From the NCBI GenBank assembly GCA_000333855.2, contig CM007317.1, positions 646,793-710,792 on the forward strand: a stretch of 64,000 nt of DNA, in the 5' to 3' direction. Both the position numbers and the translations under genes were made by a program. Positions 27,421 to 37,472 of this stretch are shown here, piece by piece (within the stretch, counting starts at the first letter, position 1; each line of letters opens with the position of its first letter). A model generated the notes under the pieces. The model was given only the letters and a program-made list of their open reading frames with translations. It had not been told where the DNA came from and made no database searches. This DNA is from Endotrypanum monterogeii. Its lineage: Eukaryota > Euglenozoa > Kinetoplastea > Trypanosomatida > Trypanosomatidae.

Positions 27421-29407
27421 TGCTGTGCTTTCCTCTGCGTTTCTCTCTTTTTCTGTTTCCTTTTTTTCGTTTTTTTTTTCCCCTCCTTACGAAAAAAAAA
27501 AAAAGTTGTACCACTTCGCATGTCAAAATTCTTGTGGTCGTCCAGCGTTCTTTCCCCATTCCTCTTCCTCTCATTCTCCTAACATGAGACTTTATGATTT
27601 AATATTTTCTATCCACCCGTTGTGCCTCGCATATTTATTTTGCGAGGGGTTCAGAGGACTGACGTGCCTATTTCTTCCCTTTCCAGCCCTGTCCTTCTCT
27701 CCACGTTGTCGGGGTTTATTTCGTTTCTATTTCCCTCCCTTTCAAAAAAAAAAAATAAGGAGAGAGACGAGTGGTGTAGCTTATTATCAGGCATTCGATA
27801 CCAGTGAGCGCAACGCGAGAGGTTTCGTGGGGTTCCATGTTGTAATTGCATAAAAGGAGATGAGTCATGCGACTCAGCCAGCGCTGGAAAAAAAAAAGCT
27901 AGAGGAGGGGGTAGAATAGCACAACAGCTGTGGGACGTTGTCAGCGGTGCTTCGTAGAGGAAAAGCAAGGATGAAGGGGCGTGGGGGATTTTCGAGAGAT
28001 GAAAACATATATTCTCTTTTTTTCCTTCATGATGCGTGAAACATCCCTTTCCCGCTGGGTAGCCATTGGCACTTACTCCCACAGACTCGCGAGATCAACA
28101 AAGCATCCTATCGTTTCCATTTTATATAAATAAATATATATATATATATATTATTTTTTTTTTTTTGATTTTGATTTGTATTTATGTTCTTCAATTTCAC
28201 TCGCACATTATTGTTGCCATCTCTGAAACTTTGTTTCCTTTTTACTTTGTTGTTGTTACTGTCTCCCGTTGCGTCGTGCACACTAGGAAAAATATGACTA
28301 ACATGGAAGCCGTTTAAGGAGAAAATGAAATCAGGAGATTCCCCCTTTCTCCCTACCACTTATCCAAAGAAAAAAAAAGAATAGCAACGACAAAAGGCTG
28401 TGGGAGAAGAAAGAGCGAGTGAGAGGTGGGGTAGGTAGACGCAACGGCACTGGCAGATACCCTCAGGTTATGCGTATCGTTTCACAGTTCTTGCCGCTTG
28501 TTTCCCCCCTGGTCTGTGTATGAATATGTGCATGTGTGTGGGGTTTTGTGGGTTTGTATGTTGCTTTTGCGTGTATGTGCCGATGTGCATGTGCGACGGT
28601 GGCTCTACACCTTCTCTCCCTCTTCTTTAACCTCTGCTTCCGCGCATTTTCTTCCTCTATTTCCCTAATTTCAGCCTCTCTCCCTTTGCGGTGGAGGGAG
28701 GGGGGAGAGACGACAGAGAAGATCGACACCTCCACAGACAACGGGGGCAGCTCTTGTTGCATTCACCGAAGCCTTGATGTCAGCTTATTTCCTTTCAGAT
28801 GGTTTGTGAGCCCCACACGTTTGTTTCTCTGAAGTAGTCTCAACTTTGAAGTGCTTAGCATCAATTCCCCCCCCCCCCCCAAAAAAAAAAAAAAAAGATT
28901 TTCAATGCGGTGACTCTCACGCGAGTGAAAGAAACCTGAAGAAAGTGACGGTGCTTCGTCCGCTTTTCGCGCTCTCGAGCAGCCCTGATGTGAGTGGCAT
29001 TGTAGTTATCTAGTGTTCCCTCCTTCCTCTCTACATCGCTGTAGGTGGCTCATAGTTGGCAATGAGTTTGCAACTCTGAGCTACCTTTTTTTTTCTTATA
29101 AAGGACTTCATGGACATGTGCCCCCCCTTTAAAAGCTGCAATGTCGGGAGCTTTTCTTCATCTTTGCATGGTGGCATAGATTTCTTCCTTTGTTATTATT
29201 AAACTGTGTGCATGGGCCAATGGCGTACCTTCTCATCTCCATCTTTGTCTGACCGTGTCACTCACTCTCCCCTGACTTCCTTCAAGCGGAGCATCTTCCC
29301 CTTTTCTTCCTCTTTTTTTTTTTTGAATACATTTCAGGGAGTTTCTAGAGAACACTGGTTCAGCTCCATCCACTACCGAGTGCTATTCGAGCGGACTCAT
29401 CGCAATC
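27421..29407. other. Gene-free stretch, 2.0 kb
   Basis: Composed of pyrimidine tracts, poly-A and poly-T runs, a short TA repeat near 28,135-28,151 and a C14/A16 junction at 28,867-28,896. Pyrimidine tract T12 at about 29,312-29,323 with AG near 29,337-29,345 is the likely acceptor for the next gene. No gene is supported. Confidence 0.6.
28867..28896. repeat. C14 followed by A16 homopolymer block
   Basis: Fourteen C then sixteen A, read directly. Length may be imprecise because of sequencing. Confidence 0.85.
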
Positions 29408-30631
29408 ATGAGTGACGACAGGTTTTTCCTCTCCACCAAGAAGCACAAGTATGCAGTGGTGGCGTCGGATGACAAGACGCTCCTGTCCCGTGAGGATCTC
29501 CGTAGCATCAGCCGCTTTGTGGACAAGCGCGTCGTAACAGCGACTTATGCGAGTGGCACAGAGCCTCCACCGTCGCATGGGATTCCAGATCTGCCCTTTG
29601 AGAAAGTGAACGAGAACTGTGACAGTGTTTTGCTCCTCTCAATCAGTGCAATACACGAGCGCGAGAGTGCGCTGGATGTGCCGCTGCGGTTCATCGTGCC
29701 AGAGGAGTACCACGCCCCTCTACTTGAGGAGCTGCCGACTCGATTGCCCCTTGCCAGACGCATCGCAGCCCTACTGCAAGGGGCTGCCAGTGCGACGGTC
29801 GCCTGGCGGCACGCGTCCCCAGTAGCAAAAGATCCCACTGTGGCGGAGATTCAGGCCACGAAGGACGCAGAGGCGCGTGCACAATCTTCACTGCGTTCTG
29901 GAAAAAAAAAAAAGGCGGCGCAGCTTTTTTGTGTGTCAGGTTGTTTCAGCTACAACTACGGCAACACGGAGTTGGCGGTGAGGTCTTTCAAGAAGGCACT
30001 TGACATAGCAGAAGAGCTGGAGGATGTGCGCTGCCTCGGGTTCTGTCACAACATCCTGGGTGTCTGTTTCTACCGCCTGGGGGAGTACAAGATGTCACTT
30101 GTACACCACAAAAAGCAAGAGGCACTTGGCGGCAGCTACGCTCGCGCCGTGGCGGAGACAAACATGGGTGTGAGCTATACTGCTCTAGGCGAGCTTGAGT
30201 TTGCCCAGCAGGCGTTCGAGGATGCACTGGTAAATGCTCAGGAAACGGGTAATTCGATGTTGCTGACTATCGCACTTGGCAACGTGGGGCTTGTTTCGTT
30301 GCGTATGGGAGACATGCGCGCGGCACAACAGCATCTGGAGCAATGCCTGGAGCAGTGTAGCATAGCAGGTGACAAAAGCGGTGCATCGTTGTGTCTTCTT
30401 CTTCTTGGCGAGGTGTACTCCCTTGTCCATGATCACCAGCACGCCTTGTTTTACTACAAACACGCCTACCGCATTGGCGGCGAGGCCAACAACCCTGATG
30501 TAGTGAGTCTCGCTCGCGTCAGTATTGGCATCGTGCGCGGAAACGCAGCGATTCGAGACACCGTGCTGCGAGAGGCAGCAATGTTAGGGAAAACGAATAG
30601 CGTGCAGGACATCGTGAATCAGTTGCCTTAG
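29408..30631 (+). CDS. Tetratricopeptide-repeat protein, 407 aa
   Basis: Residues 1-170 are an N-terminal region I do not recognise; it includes DVPLRFIVPEEYHAPLLEELPT. From about 180 to 390 there are about six TPR units of 34-40 residues. Examples are GNTELAVRSFKKALDIAEEL, LGVCFYRLGEYKMSLVHH, MGVSYTALGELEFAQQAF, LGNVGLVSLRMGDMRAAQQHL and GEVYSLVHDHQHALFYY. The pattern recalls the LGN/TTC class used in scaffolds, including many flagellar proteins, but the role here is unknown. An A12 run at 29,902-29,913 inside the gene codes four lysines; slippage there would shift the frame. The ATG at 29,408 starts eight bases after CGGACTCATCG with a strong pyrimidine tract further 5'. Confidence 0.85.
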   Translation: MSDDRFFLSTKKHKYAVVASDDKTLLSREDLRSISRFVDKRVVTATYASGTEPPPSHGIPDLPFEKVNENCDSVLLLSISAIHERESALDVPLRFIVPEEYHAPLLEELPTRLPLARRIAALLQGAASATVAWRHASPVAKDPTVAEIQATKDAEARAQSSLRSGKKKKAAQLFCVSGCFSYNYGNTELAVRSFKKALDIAEELEDVRCLGFCHNILGVCFYRLGEYKMSLVHHKKQEALGGSYARAVAETNMGVSYTALGELEFAQQAFEDALVNAQETGNSMLLTIALGNVGLVSLRMGDMRAAQQHLEQCLEQCSIAGDKSGASLCLLLLGEVYSLVHDHQHALFYYKHAYRIGGEANNPDVVSLARVSIGIVRGNAAIRDTVLREAAMLGKTNSVQDIVNQLP

Positions 30632-31722
30632 TGTGCGTGCGTGTGTGTCTGTGCCATAGTGGGAGCGGGAGGGAGGGGGGGGAAGGTTCAAAGCCGTTCG
30701 TCTACATGGCCGATGCCCTTTTCTCCGTTTCCCCACGCCTCCCATGTGGACTCCGTCACTGACACAGCACTCGCAGTTTTGTAATCGACGGATCTTCACC
30801 CCGGTATATTTCACAAGAGAGATGCTTCTTTGTCTGTCGTTGTGTTTGTTTCATTGTACCTCATTTTGCTACTCTGCGGCAGACTGGTTGCGCCTCTTTT
30901 CGTAGCTCTAGCCTCGTGTGTGCGCCTGCTGTCCCACAATTCTCTCTGCTATTGTAAAGAAAAATGTTTCCATTTTTTTTGTTTCTGCACTCTTGCCTTT
31001 GCTATACACATTAGAGACGAAGGGTAGTCGGTCCGATATGATGCTCTTGCTGACTGCTTGGTGCAATTTTTCTTTCCTTGAATGGCTTTGATTATGTATA
31101 TTATTCGTGGGGTCTGGGTCGGGCAAGAGCCTGTGCGTGCGATAAAATCATTTGTTTTTTTTTTTTTTGTCATTGTAGAGATCGCTGTTTGATTCTCTTT
31201 TCCTCTTCGATGGGGTCGCAATGCGATTGGGTTCCCTTGAGGCTTGCCCCCCGCCTCATACACACACGTCCACCATGCAGCTATTAGGTTCTTATCAGGG
31301 TGACGCTTCAGATGTACCGCCCTTTGATCTTCTCGTGGAGATGGAACACTAGTGCTTCTGGCGATGGTGCATCGGCAAACTTAGCTCAAATCGTCGAGGA
31401 GACGCACTCCACGCATACTCTGCTAAGCGGCGGTGGTGGCTAGAGGGCGATGTGTGCTCTTTTATACACATAGTGTAGCATCACACTGCATGGCGCGCAT
31501 TGCGAGCTTGTGCGTGCTGATTGTGTGCGTGAATGTGATGGGCCTGGTGCACTGAAGATGTGCTCCTTGCTTGCAGTCCGTTTTTTCTCTCCTTTCTTAT
31601 CTCGCCTTCTCTCAAATTTCTCTAGAAAACCTCCCCCTTCCCTGCGTTATTGAGCTTTACAGTTAACAACGGTGTTGTGCGCCTGTTCCACAGATTGTGC
31701 CAGGCAGAGGCATCGTTTCGAG
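30632..31722. other. Intergenic region, 1.1 kb
   Basis: It holds a G-rich stretch at 30,661-30,686, T14 at about 31,156-31,170 followed by CATTGTAG, and pyrimidine tract 31,579-31,625 ending TCTCTAG, the likely acceptor for the 896-aa gene. A 43-codon ORF at 31,312-31,443 is listed separately. Confidence 0.55.
31312..31443 (+). CDS. Candidate small ORF, 43 aa
   Basis: The ATG at 31,312 follows CTTCAG directly and opens 43 codons (MYRPLIFSWRWN... ending in four glycines) to TAG. Spacing to the TPR gene (680 bases) and to the next acceptor (about 180 bases) would suit a separate transcript. Composition is protein-like but no family is recognised. A frame this short occurs by chance. Confidence 0.25.
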   Translation: MYRPLIFSWRWNTSASGDGASANLAQIVEETHSTHTLLSGGGG

Positions 31723-34413
31723 ATGAAAGCCCCTCGGCTGTCTGCGCTCATCTCTCGATGCCGAAAGCCCATCTTCACGTCTACAGAAGATGTTGTGCAG
31801 ACTATGGCAGCGTTACTGGATCTGACAATCTACCTTGACGCTAGCGAGACCCGGGGGTGTCTCGTGCCGCTGAAGAAGTTTGCGCGGCATAGTCCTGGAG
31901 CCCTACAAGCAGCATTGGACAGCGTCGATGTGAACCCCGAGGCAGCAGACGATGGACGGCGCTTAGCTGTCGCTTCCCGAGTTATCCCCACATTCAAGAG
32001 TACTGTGACGATCGCGCTATGGTCACGAGTCATCACGCTTACGTCCAGCGCCTTGCAGGCCCGTGTGTGGACCCCATCTGACTTGCGGGTGATTGTAAAT
32101 CACATTCATCGATTTAGCCCATACGACGCGGCGTTTGTGGAGTGTGCAGCCTGTTACGCAGGTGCGACCATACCTTGTGCCAGTGCTGATGATCTGCCGG
32201 CACTTGTGTCCATGGTGACATCCCTCCCTGAGTTGGCCACGCACCCTACTAAGCTACTGGACATGATTGGGGAGCGAGCGGCTGTTCTCGCCGAATCGCT
32301 CACCCCAGGTGCCGTTGGTCATATCTGCGGCCAGCTGAATCGTTGTTGTTGCACCAACACGAATGCCGTAATTTCGTTTCAGGAGGAAGCCAGCAGGTGC
32401 GCAGAGAAGGGTGATACCTTCACGGCTGTGCAGCTGCTGTGTTTTGTTGCCCGCCACAAGGCTGCACTCATCAGTGGAGAGGTGGTGGTGTGGTTGATGG
32501 AGCGCATCACCGGCGAGGAGCTCGACGTGCTGTCGATAGAAAACCTATGCAGTGCAGTGGTGCACTTGCCGTTGGCAGTGCGCGTACCGCTGCGTCAGGA
32601 GCTGATGGAGTTTGTGTCGTACCTGTCTTTGCAGGCCAGCGAGCTGCTGAAGCAGGTACCCGTTGAGCAGGGCGGACTGAAAGGGTGCGACGACGGTGAT
32701 GCAGTTCTACATTTTGTGTCCCATGTTCTGGAGCTTTGCGTAATGCTCCGGACCTACCCAGATATGCAGTGGCCACCCGAGTTTCTCGCTGCTGCGGATG
32801 CCTGTGCTGCCAGTGTGGAGCCGCTGCAGGAGGCATTGCTCTCTTCCGAGAGTTCGCCGCTGGGGCTTATGGTGCGTCTATTAGATGCTCCCACGGAAAA
32901 CTGCAAGCGGGTGGGCCTGGAGATGCTGCGTGAGGCGGCGAACCAGTGCCAGCCATTACCGACCCTACAAACATTCCGATTTCTTCTTCTTATGGGCGAC
33001 CATGGCCTGCAGGACGTGGCCACATCTCACTACTTGCGCGACCAGTTCGCGAAGACAGCTGCCGATGTACCGCCTGCTCAACTAAGCGTGGCGCTGCGCT
33101 GTCTCCGCTTTGCGACTGCAGTCGGTACCGTGGAAGGTGCGGCAGCGCAAGGTTTCGGCAGTGCAGGTAAACCCTGCGCAGATGGGGGTCCTGTGGAAGA
33201 CGCGAACACGGATGACGTGGAGTGTGAACGACTCGGTTTGTTTCTTGAGTTCTGCGTGGAGTTGTCACGCAAGCATCTTTCTCAGGGTGCACCTCTGTGC
33301 TGTGTGCTGGCCACAGTAGAAAGCTTGTATCATCTCGGATGTCGCGACGCCGCTTTTTTTGCCGACGTGGCGGCGTACATTGCAGCAAAGCGCACATTCG
33401 TGTGTATTGAGGAGGAAAGCGCCGACGCAGCCAAGGCAGTCTGCATTGCCTTCGGCAAGGAGTTACTGGAGGAATACACTGAGACGCACACTTTCTTGCT
33501 AGCTGTTGCAGAACGAGGTGTGAAGGGGGAGTCAGCTATGCCACCGACGCAGTGGATGAACCTGCACGATCCTTCGAACGCTATCGCACCCCTCACGGAG
33601 CAACAACAAGAGAGTTTGGACATTGTAGAGGAAATGGTGCGCACGCGTTCCGACGACGTGGATGCACTTGTTCGCCTGGCGGAGAAGTATGTGGATCTGC
33701 TGCCCTTCACGCGCCCGGACGACCATAAGTTCTTTTTTGGGGTGTGCGAGGAGAAGGTTCTCAAGCAGGATATGTTATTGAAGAAGTGTTTGGACACAAT
33801 AGTTGACTCTGGTGTGCTGAGCCGTCTGTCTGCGCAGACGATTGCGGCGATGCTGCACAGCCTTGCTGCGATCCGCTTCGAGTACTTCGCATCTGTGAAG
33901 CGCTTCATGTCGAGCATCAGTGATGAGCAGTGGCTTTCAATGGAGGCTTCACCCCTAGTGCAGATCCTCACCGGCATGGATAAGCTCTCTCTTCGCACAC
34001 CGGCTGTGCTGCGCCGCATTGGTGCGCGATTGACAGAGATCTGCCGTTTCCTGACACCACTAGACACTGCTCACGCGATTCATGCACTACAGGCGCTGGG
34101 CCACAATGACTCAGCGCTGCTCACGAAACTTGTCAAACACGCTGCAGCGCTGGCAAGGCGATTCGACGAGATGAGCATGGGAGTTCTTTTTAGTACCCCT
34201 TCAATTCACAGACTGATGGGCACTCCGGAGATCGCGCGACCTCTTCTGTTACAGGCCAGTGCAAAGATCCAGTCACCGCATAGGCGGGAAAAAATATCGG
34301 CGTGGGTGCGTCGCTCTGGTTTGCCGCGCGAGCTGATTGATGAGAGTACGAGGCGGCTTCAGGTGTCAAGTGGAGAAACTTTATTTTCAGAAGCTCGACT
34401 ACGTCTCGCCTAG
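31723..34413 (+). CDS. Large alpha-helical repeat protein, function unknown, 896 aa
   Basis: I recognise no named family. The protein is almost wholly helical, rich in Ala, Leu and Cys, with irregular helix pairs throughout (for example LVSMVTSLPELATHPTKLLD, AVQLLCFVARHKAALIS, MLHSLAAIRFEYFASVKRF, IHALQALGHNDSALLTKLV). This layout resembles kinetoplastid mitochondrial RNA-processing proteins with PPR-like, ARM/HEAT-like or FASTK-like repeats, in which units such as LAxxLWALAKL recur. The N-terminus is basic (MKAPRLSALISRCRKPIF), compatible with a mitochondrial presequence; both points are inference. The frame opens at GTG 31,672, but the first ATG is 31,723, after the TCTCTAG and CCACAG acceptors. 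The stop is TAG. Confidence 0.75.
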   Translation: MKAPRLSALISRCRKPIFTSTEDVVQTMAALLDLTIYLDASETRGCLVPLKKFARHSPGALQAALDSVDVNPEAADDGRRLAVASRVIPTFKSTVTIALWSRVITLTSSALQARVWTPSDLRVIVNHIHRFSPYDAAFVECAACYAGATIPCASADDLPALVSMVTSLPELATHPTKLLDMIGERAAVLAESLTPGAVGHICGQLNRCCCTNTNAVISFQEEASRCAEKGDTFTAVQLLCFVARHKAALISGEVVVWLMERITGEELDVLSIENLCSAVVHLPLAVRVPLRQELMEFVSYLSLQASELLKQVPVEQGGLKGCDDGDAVLHFVSHVLELCVMLRTYPDMQWPPEFLAAADACAASVEPLQEALLSSESSPLGLMVRLLDAPTENCKRVGLEMLREAANQCQPLPTLQTFRFLLLMGDHGLQDVATSHYLRDQFAKTAADVPPAQLSVALRCLRFATAVGTVEGAAAQGFGSAGKPCADGGPVEDANTDDVECERLGLFLEFCVELSRKHLSQGAPLCCVLATVESLYHLGCRDAAFFADVAAYIAAKRTFVCIEEESADAAKAVCIAFGKELLEEYTETHTFLLAVAERGVKGESAMPPTQWMNLHDPSNAIAPLTEQQQESLDIVEEMVRTRSDDVDALVRLAEKYVDLLPFTRPDDHKFFFGVCEEKVLKQDMLLKKCLDTIVDSGVLSRLSAQTIAAMLHSLAAIRFEYFASVKRFMSSISDEQWLSMEASPLVQILTGMDKLSLRTPAVLRRIGARLTEICRFLTPLDTAHAIHALQALGHNDSALLTKLVKHAAALARRFDEMSMGVLFSTPSIHRLMGTPEIARPLLLQASAKIQSPHRREKISAWVRRSGLPRELIDESTRRLQVSSGETLFSEARLRLA

Positions 34414-35629
34414 AAAAAAGCGCGATAGCGTAGGCAACATGAGAAGAAAGGCATAGAACGTTACGTTCCGCTAGGCCATATACGTGTGGACGGCCGTCCA
34501 CACCTGTCGAAGTCAGTGTACATCTTGTACAAAAGAATCCGGGCATGGCTTCAGCTCAGTCTGTATGGGCTTGAATATATAAGCAACAAACAGCGGCTGT
34601 CATTTTCCTTGCTCCTCTCTCCTTTGGCCATCGCCACTTGCTGTTTGGTCAATAATTCGCTTGGTCCCCTCGCACGCGTCTGGAGTGCCAAACAAAATAG
34701 AAATGCGCGAGGGTGTACAGGGCGATTACCCACGACATATTACGTCTGTCCGAGAGCCTAGTGATGGTGTTCCCACGACAAACGCGTTTTTCCATTTGTC
34801 TGCTTCGAGCCGACCCAGGCGAGTGCACGTCGGGGCCAGAGAGAGATCCATCGGTGCAGGGGCGGTGACAGGGTTGTGCAGCCTCTTGGTCAGCCGTCTA
34901 TTTGTGAAGTTTGGTTCACCTCCGCAGTGCATTCAGAGCGGAGGGCGTTCTAGAGTTGTCGGGGATACTAGATTCCTCTGAGGTGGTTTCATCACTTCTT
35001 AGTACGGCTCATACGCGTCGGGGTGGTGCGTGTGTTTCTAAGAAGGGCTTTTTTTTTTTCAATGGGCCGCACCGAAGGGCTGGGTTGAGAGGCAGCGGTG
35101 GTGGAGCCTGTGCGTGCTTTACCAGTCATCTTCTTATCCCCCGCGTTTCTTACTCGGCACGTGTTGGGTCTGCCTGCTGTTCTTTGGTATTCCGGCTATT
35201 ATCATCCCCATTGCATCCACTCCGCGAAGTCTGGGGTGCTTTGGAAAAAAGCTGCGAAATACTCTTGCCACGTGTCCTTAGCACAGACAGAGGGCTGGAT
35301 TCCCGCCCACATCAACACGCAGTTGGCGTTGAAATGCATCCACCATGTGACCTCCCTGCAGGGAGCTGTATCCGATCAGCGCAAAACTCGGTTTTCGTTC
35401 TTGTTGAAGAGGGGCGAAAAGACCTCCGAGGTCCTTTCGCGACTTGGGCTTTGAGGAGCTTCGCTCGATACAGAAAGGAGCCCGACACCTAGCCTCCCCC
35501 CTTCTTCACCGTATCCAGCATGCGCCAAGAACTCTCGTCTACTTTTTCTGTTTCTTTATGGACGCAGCTGTTTCACTCACGCACATACATACGCGTCCAC
35601 ACCAACTCGCTTTTCCCCTTCTAAGGACA
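34414..35629. other. Intergenic region, 1.2 kb, upstream of the MIF-like gene
   Basis: An open frame at 34,911-35,492 and an overlapping one at 35,098-35,454 exist, but composition changes along them, they lack a convincing acceptor and resemble nothing known. Pyrimidine sequence just before the next gene (CTTTTCCCCTTCTAAG, 35,609-35,624) is a good acceptor. Confidence 0.5.
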
Positions 35630-35971
35630 ATGCCCTTTCTCCACACGTTCGTCTCGACGTCGCTGGATGACCAGAAGCGCGCCAATCTCTCTAAGATCTA
35701 CCGCACCCTGTGCCACGAGGAACTCGGCAAGCCCGAGGAATTCGTTATGACTGCGTTCAGCGACGGAACCCCGATTGAGTTCCAAGGTTCTACCGAACCT
35801 GCTGCGTACGTACGTGTTGAGATTCTGGGCAACTACGAAGCCTCGCAACCCAAGAAAATGACGACGAGGATCACCGCGGCTGTCACAAAGGAGTGTGGCA
35901 TTCCAGCTGATCGGATTTACGTGATGTACTACAACACGAAGCACTGCGGCTGGAACGGCACCAATTTTTGA
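35630..35971 (+). CDS. MIF: Macrophage migration inhibitory factor (MIF)-family tautomerase, 113 aa
   Basis: MIF proteins are trimeric tautomerases; homologues secreted by parasites can act on host macrophages. The start MPF places the catalytic proline at position 2, as in all MIF proteins once Met is removed. The length equals the family (about 113-115). Visible features are MTAFSDGTPIEFQGSTEPAAYV (the strand region that in human MIF carries the CxxC pair, absent here) and the C-terminal end RIYVMYYNTKHCGWNGTNF, typical of MIF (helper residues and the WNG motif). The ATG is five bases after a CTTCTAAG acceptor. It is the last gene of the plus block before the strand switch. MIF genes are known in Leishmania, and I know of none in Trypanosoma brucei. 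Confidence 0.95.
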   Translation: MPFLHTFVSTSLDDQKRANLSKIYRTLCHEELGKPEEFVMTAFSDGTPIEFQGSTEPAAYVRVEILGNYEASQPKKMTTRITAAVTKECGIPADRIYVMYYNTKHCGWNGTNF

Positions 35972-36353
35972 TTCCTCGCCCCATGCTGTGCGCCGGCTGC
36001 CCGCATGTGTTGGGGGATGGGGGGTTAGCGGCGGCACCAACCTTTTCTATTCCCTTATACGTAAAACATTATGAACACATTGTATTTTTGTTTTTTTAGG
36101 AGACATCAACAGCACACAAAAAGACTAATGCCGGGGCGGTTCGTCACGCCTGGTCGGGTGGGGGGGGGTGCCTGCCTCGCTTGCGGCTTCGCTGGGTGCC
36201 AGTAGCTCGTTTGCTCTTCCACTTTTCCCTCCCTTTTTTTTTTTTTTGCCTCGCGGCCCCCGGAGGTGGCTGGGCCGTGTCCCTGGCGGGGCGCTTAGGG
36301 GGCGGGGGCTGCTCGGCCCGGGGCCAGGGGGGCCTGGCGCGAATGAGCCCCGC
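35972..36353. other. Convergent strand-switch region
   Basis: The MIF gene ends at 35,971 on the plus strand and the deaminase ends at 36,354 on the minus strand, so transcription converges here. In kinetoplastids such places are Pol II termination zones. The sequence holds G- and T-rich runs (G9 near 36,159, T15 at about 36,233-36,247). I see no tRNA or other RNA gene. Confidence 0.7.
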
Positions 36354-37445
36354 CTACCGAAGCACTCGTCGGGCTGAGGGTGCGAGCAGCAGCGCCGCCG
36401 CAACCGCAGGGTTTGCAAATATGGCATTGGTATCCATTTCGGTCTTGGCTAGCCCGCGTGTCTCGCCCGCGGGGGGGATGGTGGAGAGGTAGAGGTGTCC
36501 GTGGGATGGGAGAAGCACCGCAACAGGTTCGAAGTCGATCGCGAAGAGTCGGCAAGCAACACACGGAAGTCGCTCCCCAACAACTAGCGCCTTTTCTTCT
36601 GCCGTTGCGAGAACCGGTGGGGCGGCGCGGCGGAGCACTTGCGTTCGTAAGTGCCTCAGAAGTTTCTGCTCTGCGTGGCAACCCTTTTCTCCAGTCACTA
36701 GCACAAATTCATCAATTTGGAACACTCCTGCGACACCCCAGTTGGCAACGGCTGCCCGGAGGCTTTCCTGCGTGAGTGTTTCGTTGTTCGTGGCCACATA
36801 GCACCGCCGTAAAGTGCCGTTGCCTCCAGGGGACGGTGCATGACTGGACGGGGCGGATGTCCTGTCGGCAAGCGCAATGGGTCCGCCCTTCGGCATGAGC
36901 ATCACCTGCACTTCATCTGCGTTGTGCAAGCCATGATGACACTGAAGGTAGTTGTGTAGGGGGTGAACAAGTGCGCGCACAAGGTTGTAAAGGTAGCGAT
37001 CGAGCAGGAAGGGGGAGTGAGACCGGTTCCGTAGTTTCCCCGCTCGCTGGTACAGGGCTGGGCATCGAGTTGTTTTGAGATCAGACGTCTTCATGATGCC
37101 GTGTCGGAGGACGAGCTCGTTGATATTAGTGGTGTTCGCTACATCGTAGCGATCAAACACCATGTCAGCTGTGTTTGTTTCAATATGCCCTTTTGTGCTC
37201 TGCGGCACCCACCCATACTTCGCAGCGGTCGAATTCCACACAGAGGTCAAAGCATCTCTGGCGCCAGCGAATTCACATTGCGGCACAACCCTACAGGGTT
37301 GCTGTTCAACCGCTGCGGCCTTTCGGACTTTTTTTTTTGCACCAGCGCTACAGCGAGAGACTGTGGACTTATGCCCGCTTGACTCGCTCTTTGCGCATGC
37401 GCGTACTTTTCTATGTTTTTTGGAATTAGACTTTTTTTGTATCAT
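36354..37445 (-). CDS. HAE/PCxxC zinc-dependent deaminase, toxin-type family, 363 aa
   Basis: The C-terminal half carries the deaminase signature: GCHAEQKLL with His257 (zinc ligand) and Glu259 (proton shuttle), then GERLPCVACRL with Cys295 and Cys298 as the other ligands, 35 residues further. The CHAExxLL style is that of deaminases from bacterial polymorphic toxins and their eukaryotic relatives (I recall a family named after an L. major gene), not of cytidine, dCMP or ADAR enzymes. A strand-like VLVTGEKG precedes it, and GHLYLSTIPPAG follows. Residues 1-50 are very basic with Lys/Arg clusters that could serve nuclear or nucleic-acid targeting. Substrate is unknown. The ATG is three bases after CCTTTCAAAG on the minus strand, a good acceptor. 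It is the last gene of the minus block, at the convergent border. Confidence 0.8.
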   Translation of the reverse strand: MIQKKSNSKKHRKVRACAKSESSGHKSTVSRCSAGAKKKVRKAAAVEQQPCRVVPQCEFAGARDALTSVWNSTAAKYGWVPQSTKGHIETNTADMVFDRYDVANTTNINELVLRHGIMKTSDLKTTRCPALYQRAGKLRNRSHSPFLLDRYLYNLVRALVHPLHNYLQCHHGLHNADEVQVMLMPKGGPIALADRTSAPSSHAPSPGGNGTLRRCYVATNNETLTQESLRAAVANWGVAGVFQIDEFVLVTGEKGCHAEQKLLRHLRTQVLRRAAPPVLATAEEKALVVGERLPCVACRLFAIDFEPVAVLLPSHGHLYLSTIPPAGETRGLAKTEMDTNAIFANPAVAAALLLAPSARRVLR

Positions 37446-37447
37446 TA

Positions 37448-37472
37448 CTTTGAAAGGCGTGAGAGGGCTTCA
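37448..37472 (-). promoter_or_regulatory. Likely trans-splice acceptor of the deaminase gene
   Basis: Read on the minus strand this is a pyrimidine-rich tract (CCCTCTCACGCCTTTCAAAG) ending in AG two bases before the ATG. Confidence 0.5.

Noticed and set aside
34911..35492. 193-codon plus-strand frame upstream of the MIF-like gene
   Set aside because: It lacks an ATG at its 5' end, composition shifts along it, and a T-tract runs through it; it looks like 5' and 3' UTR.
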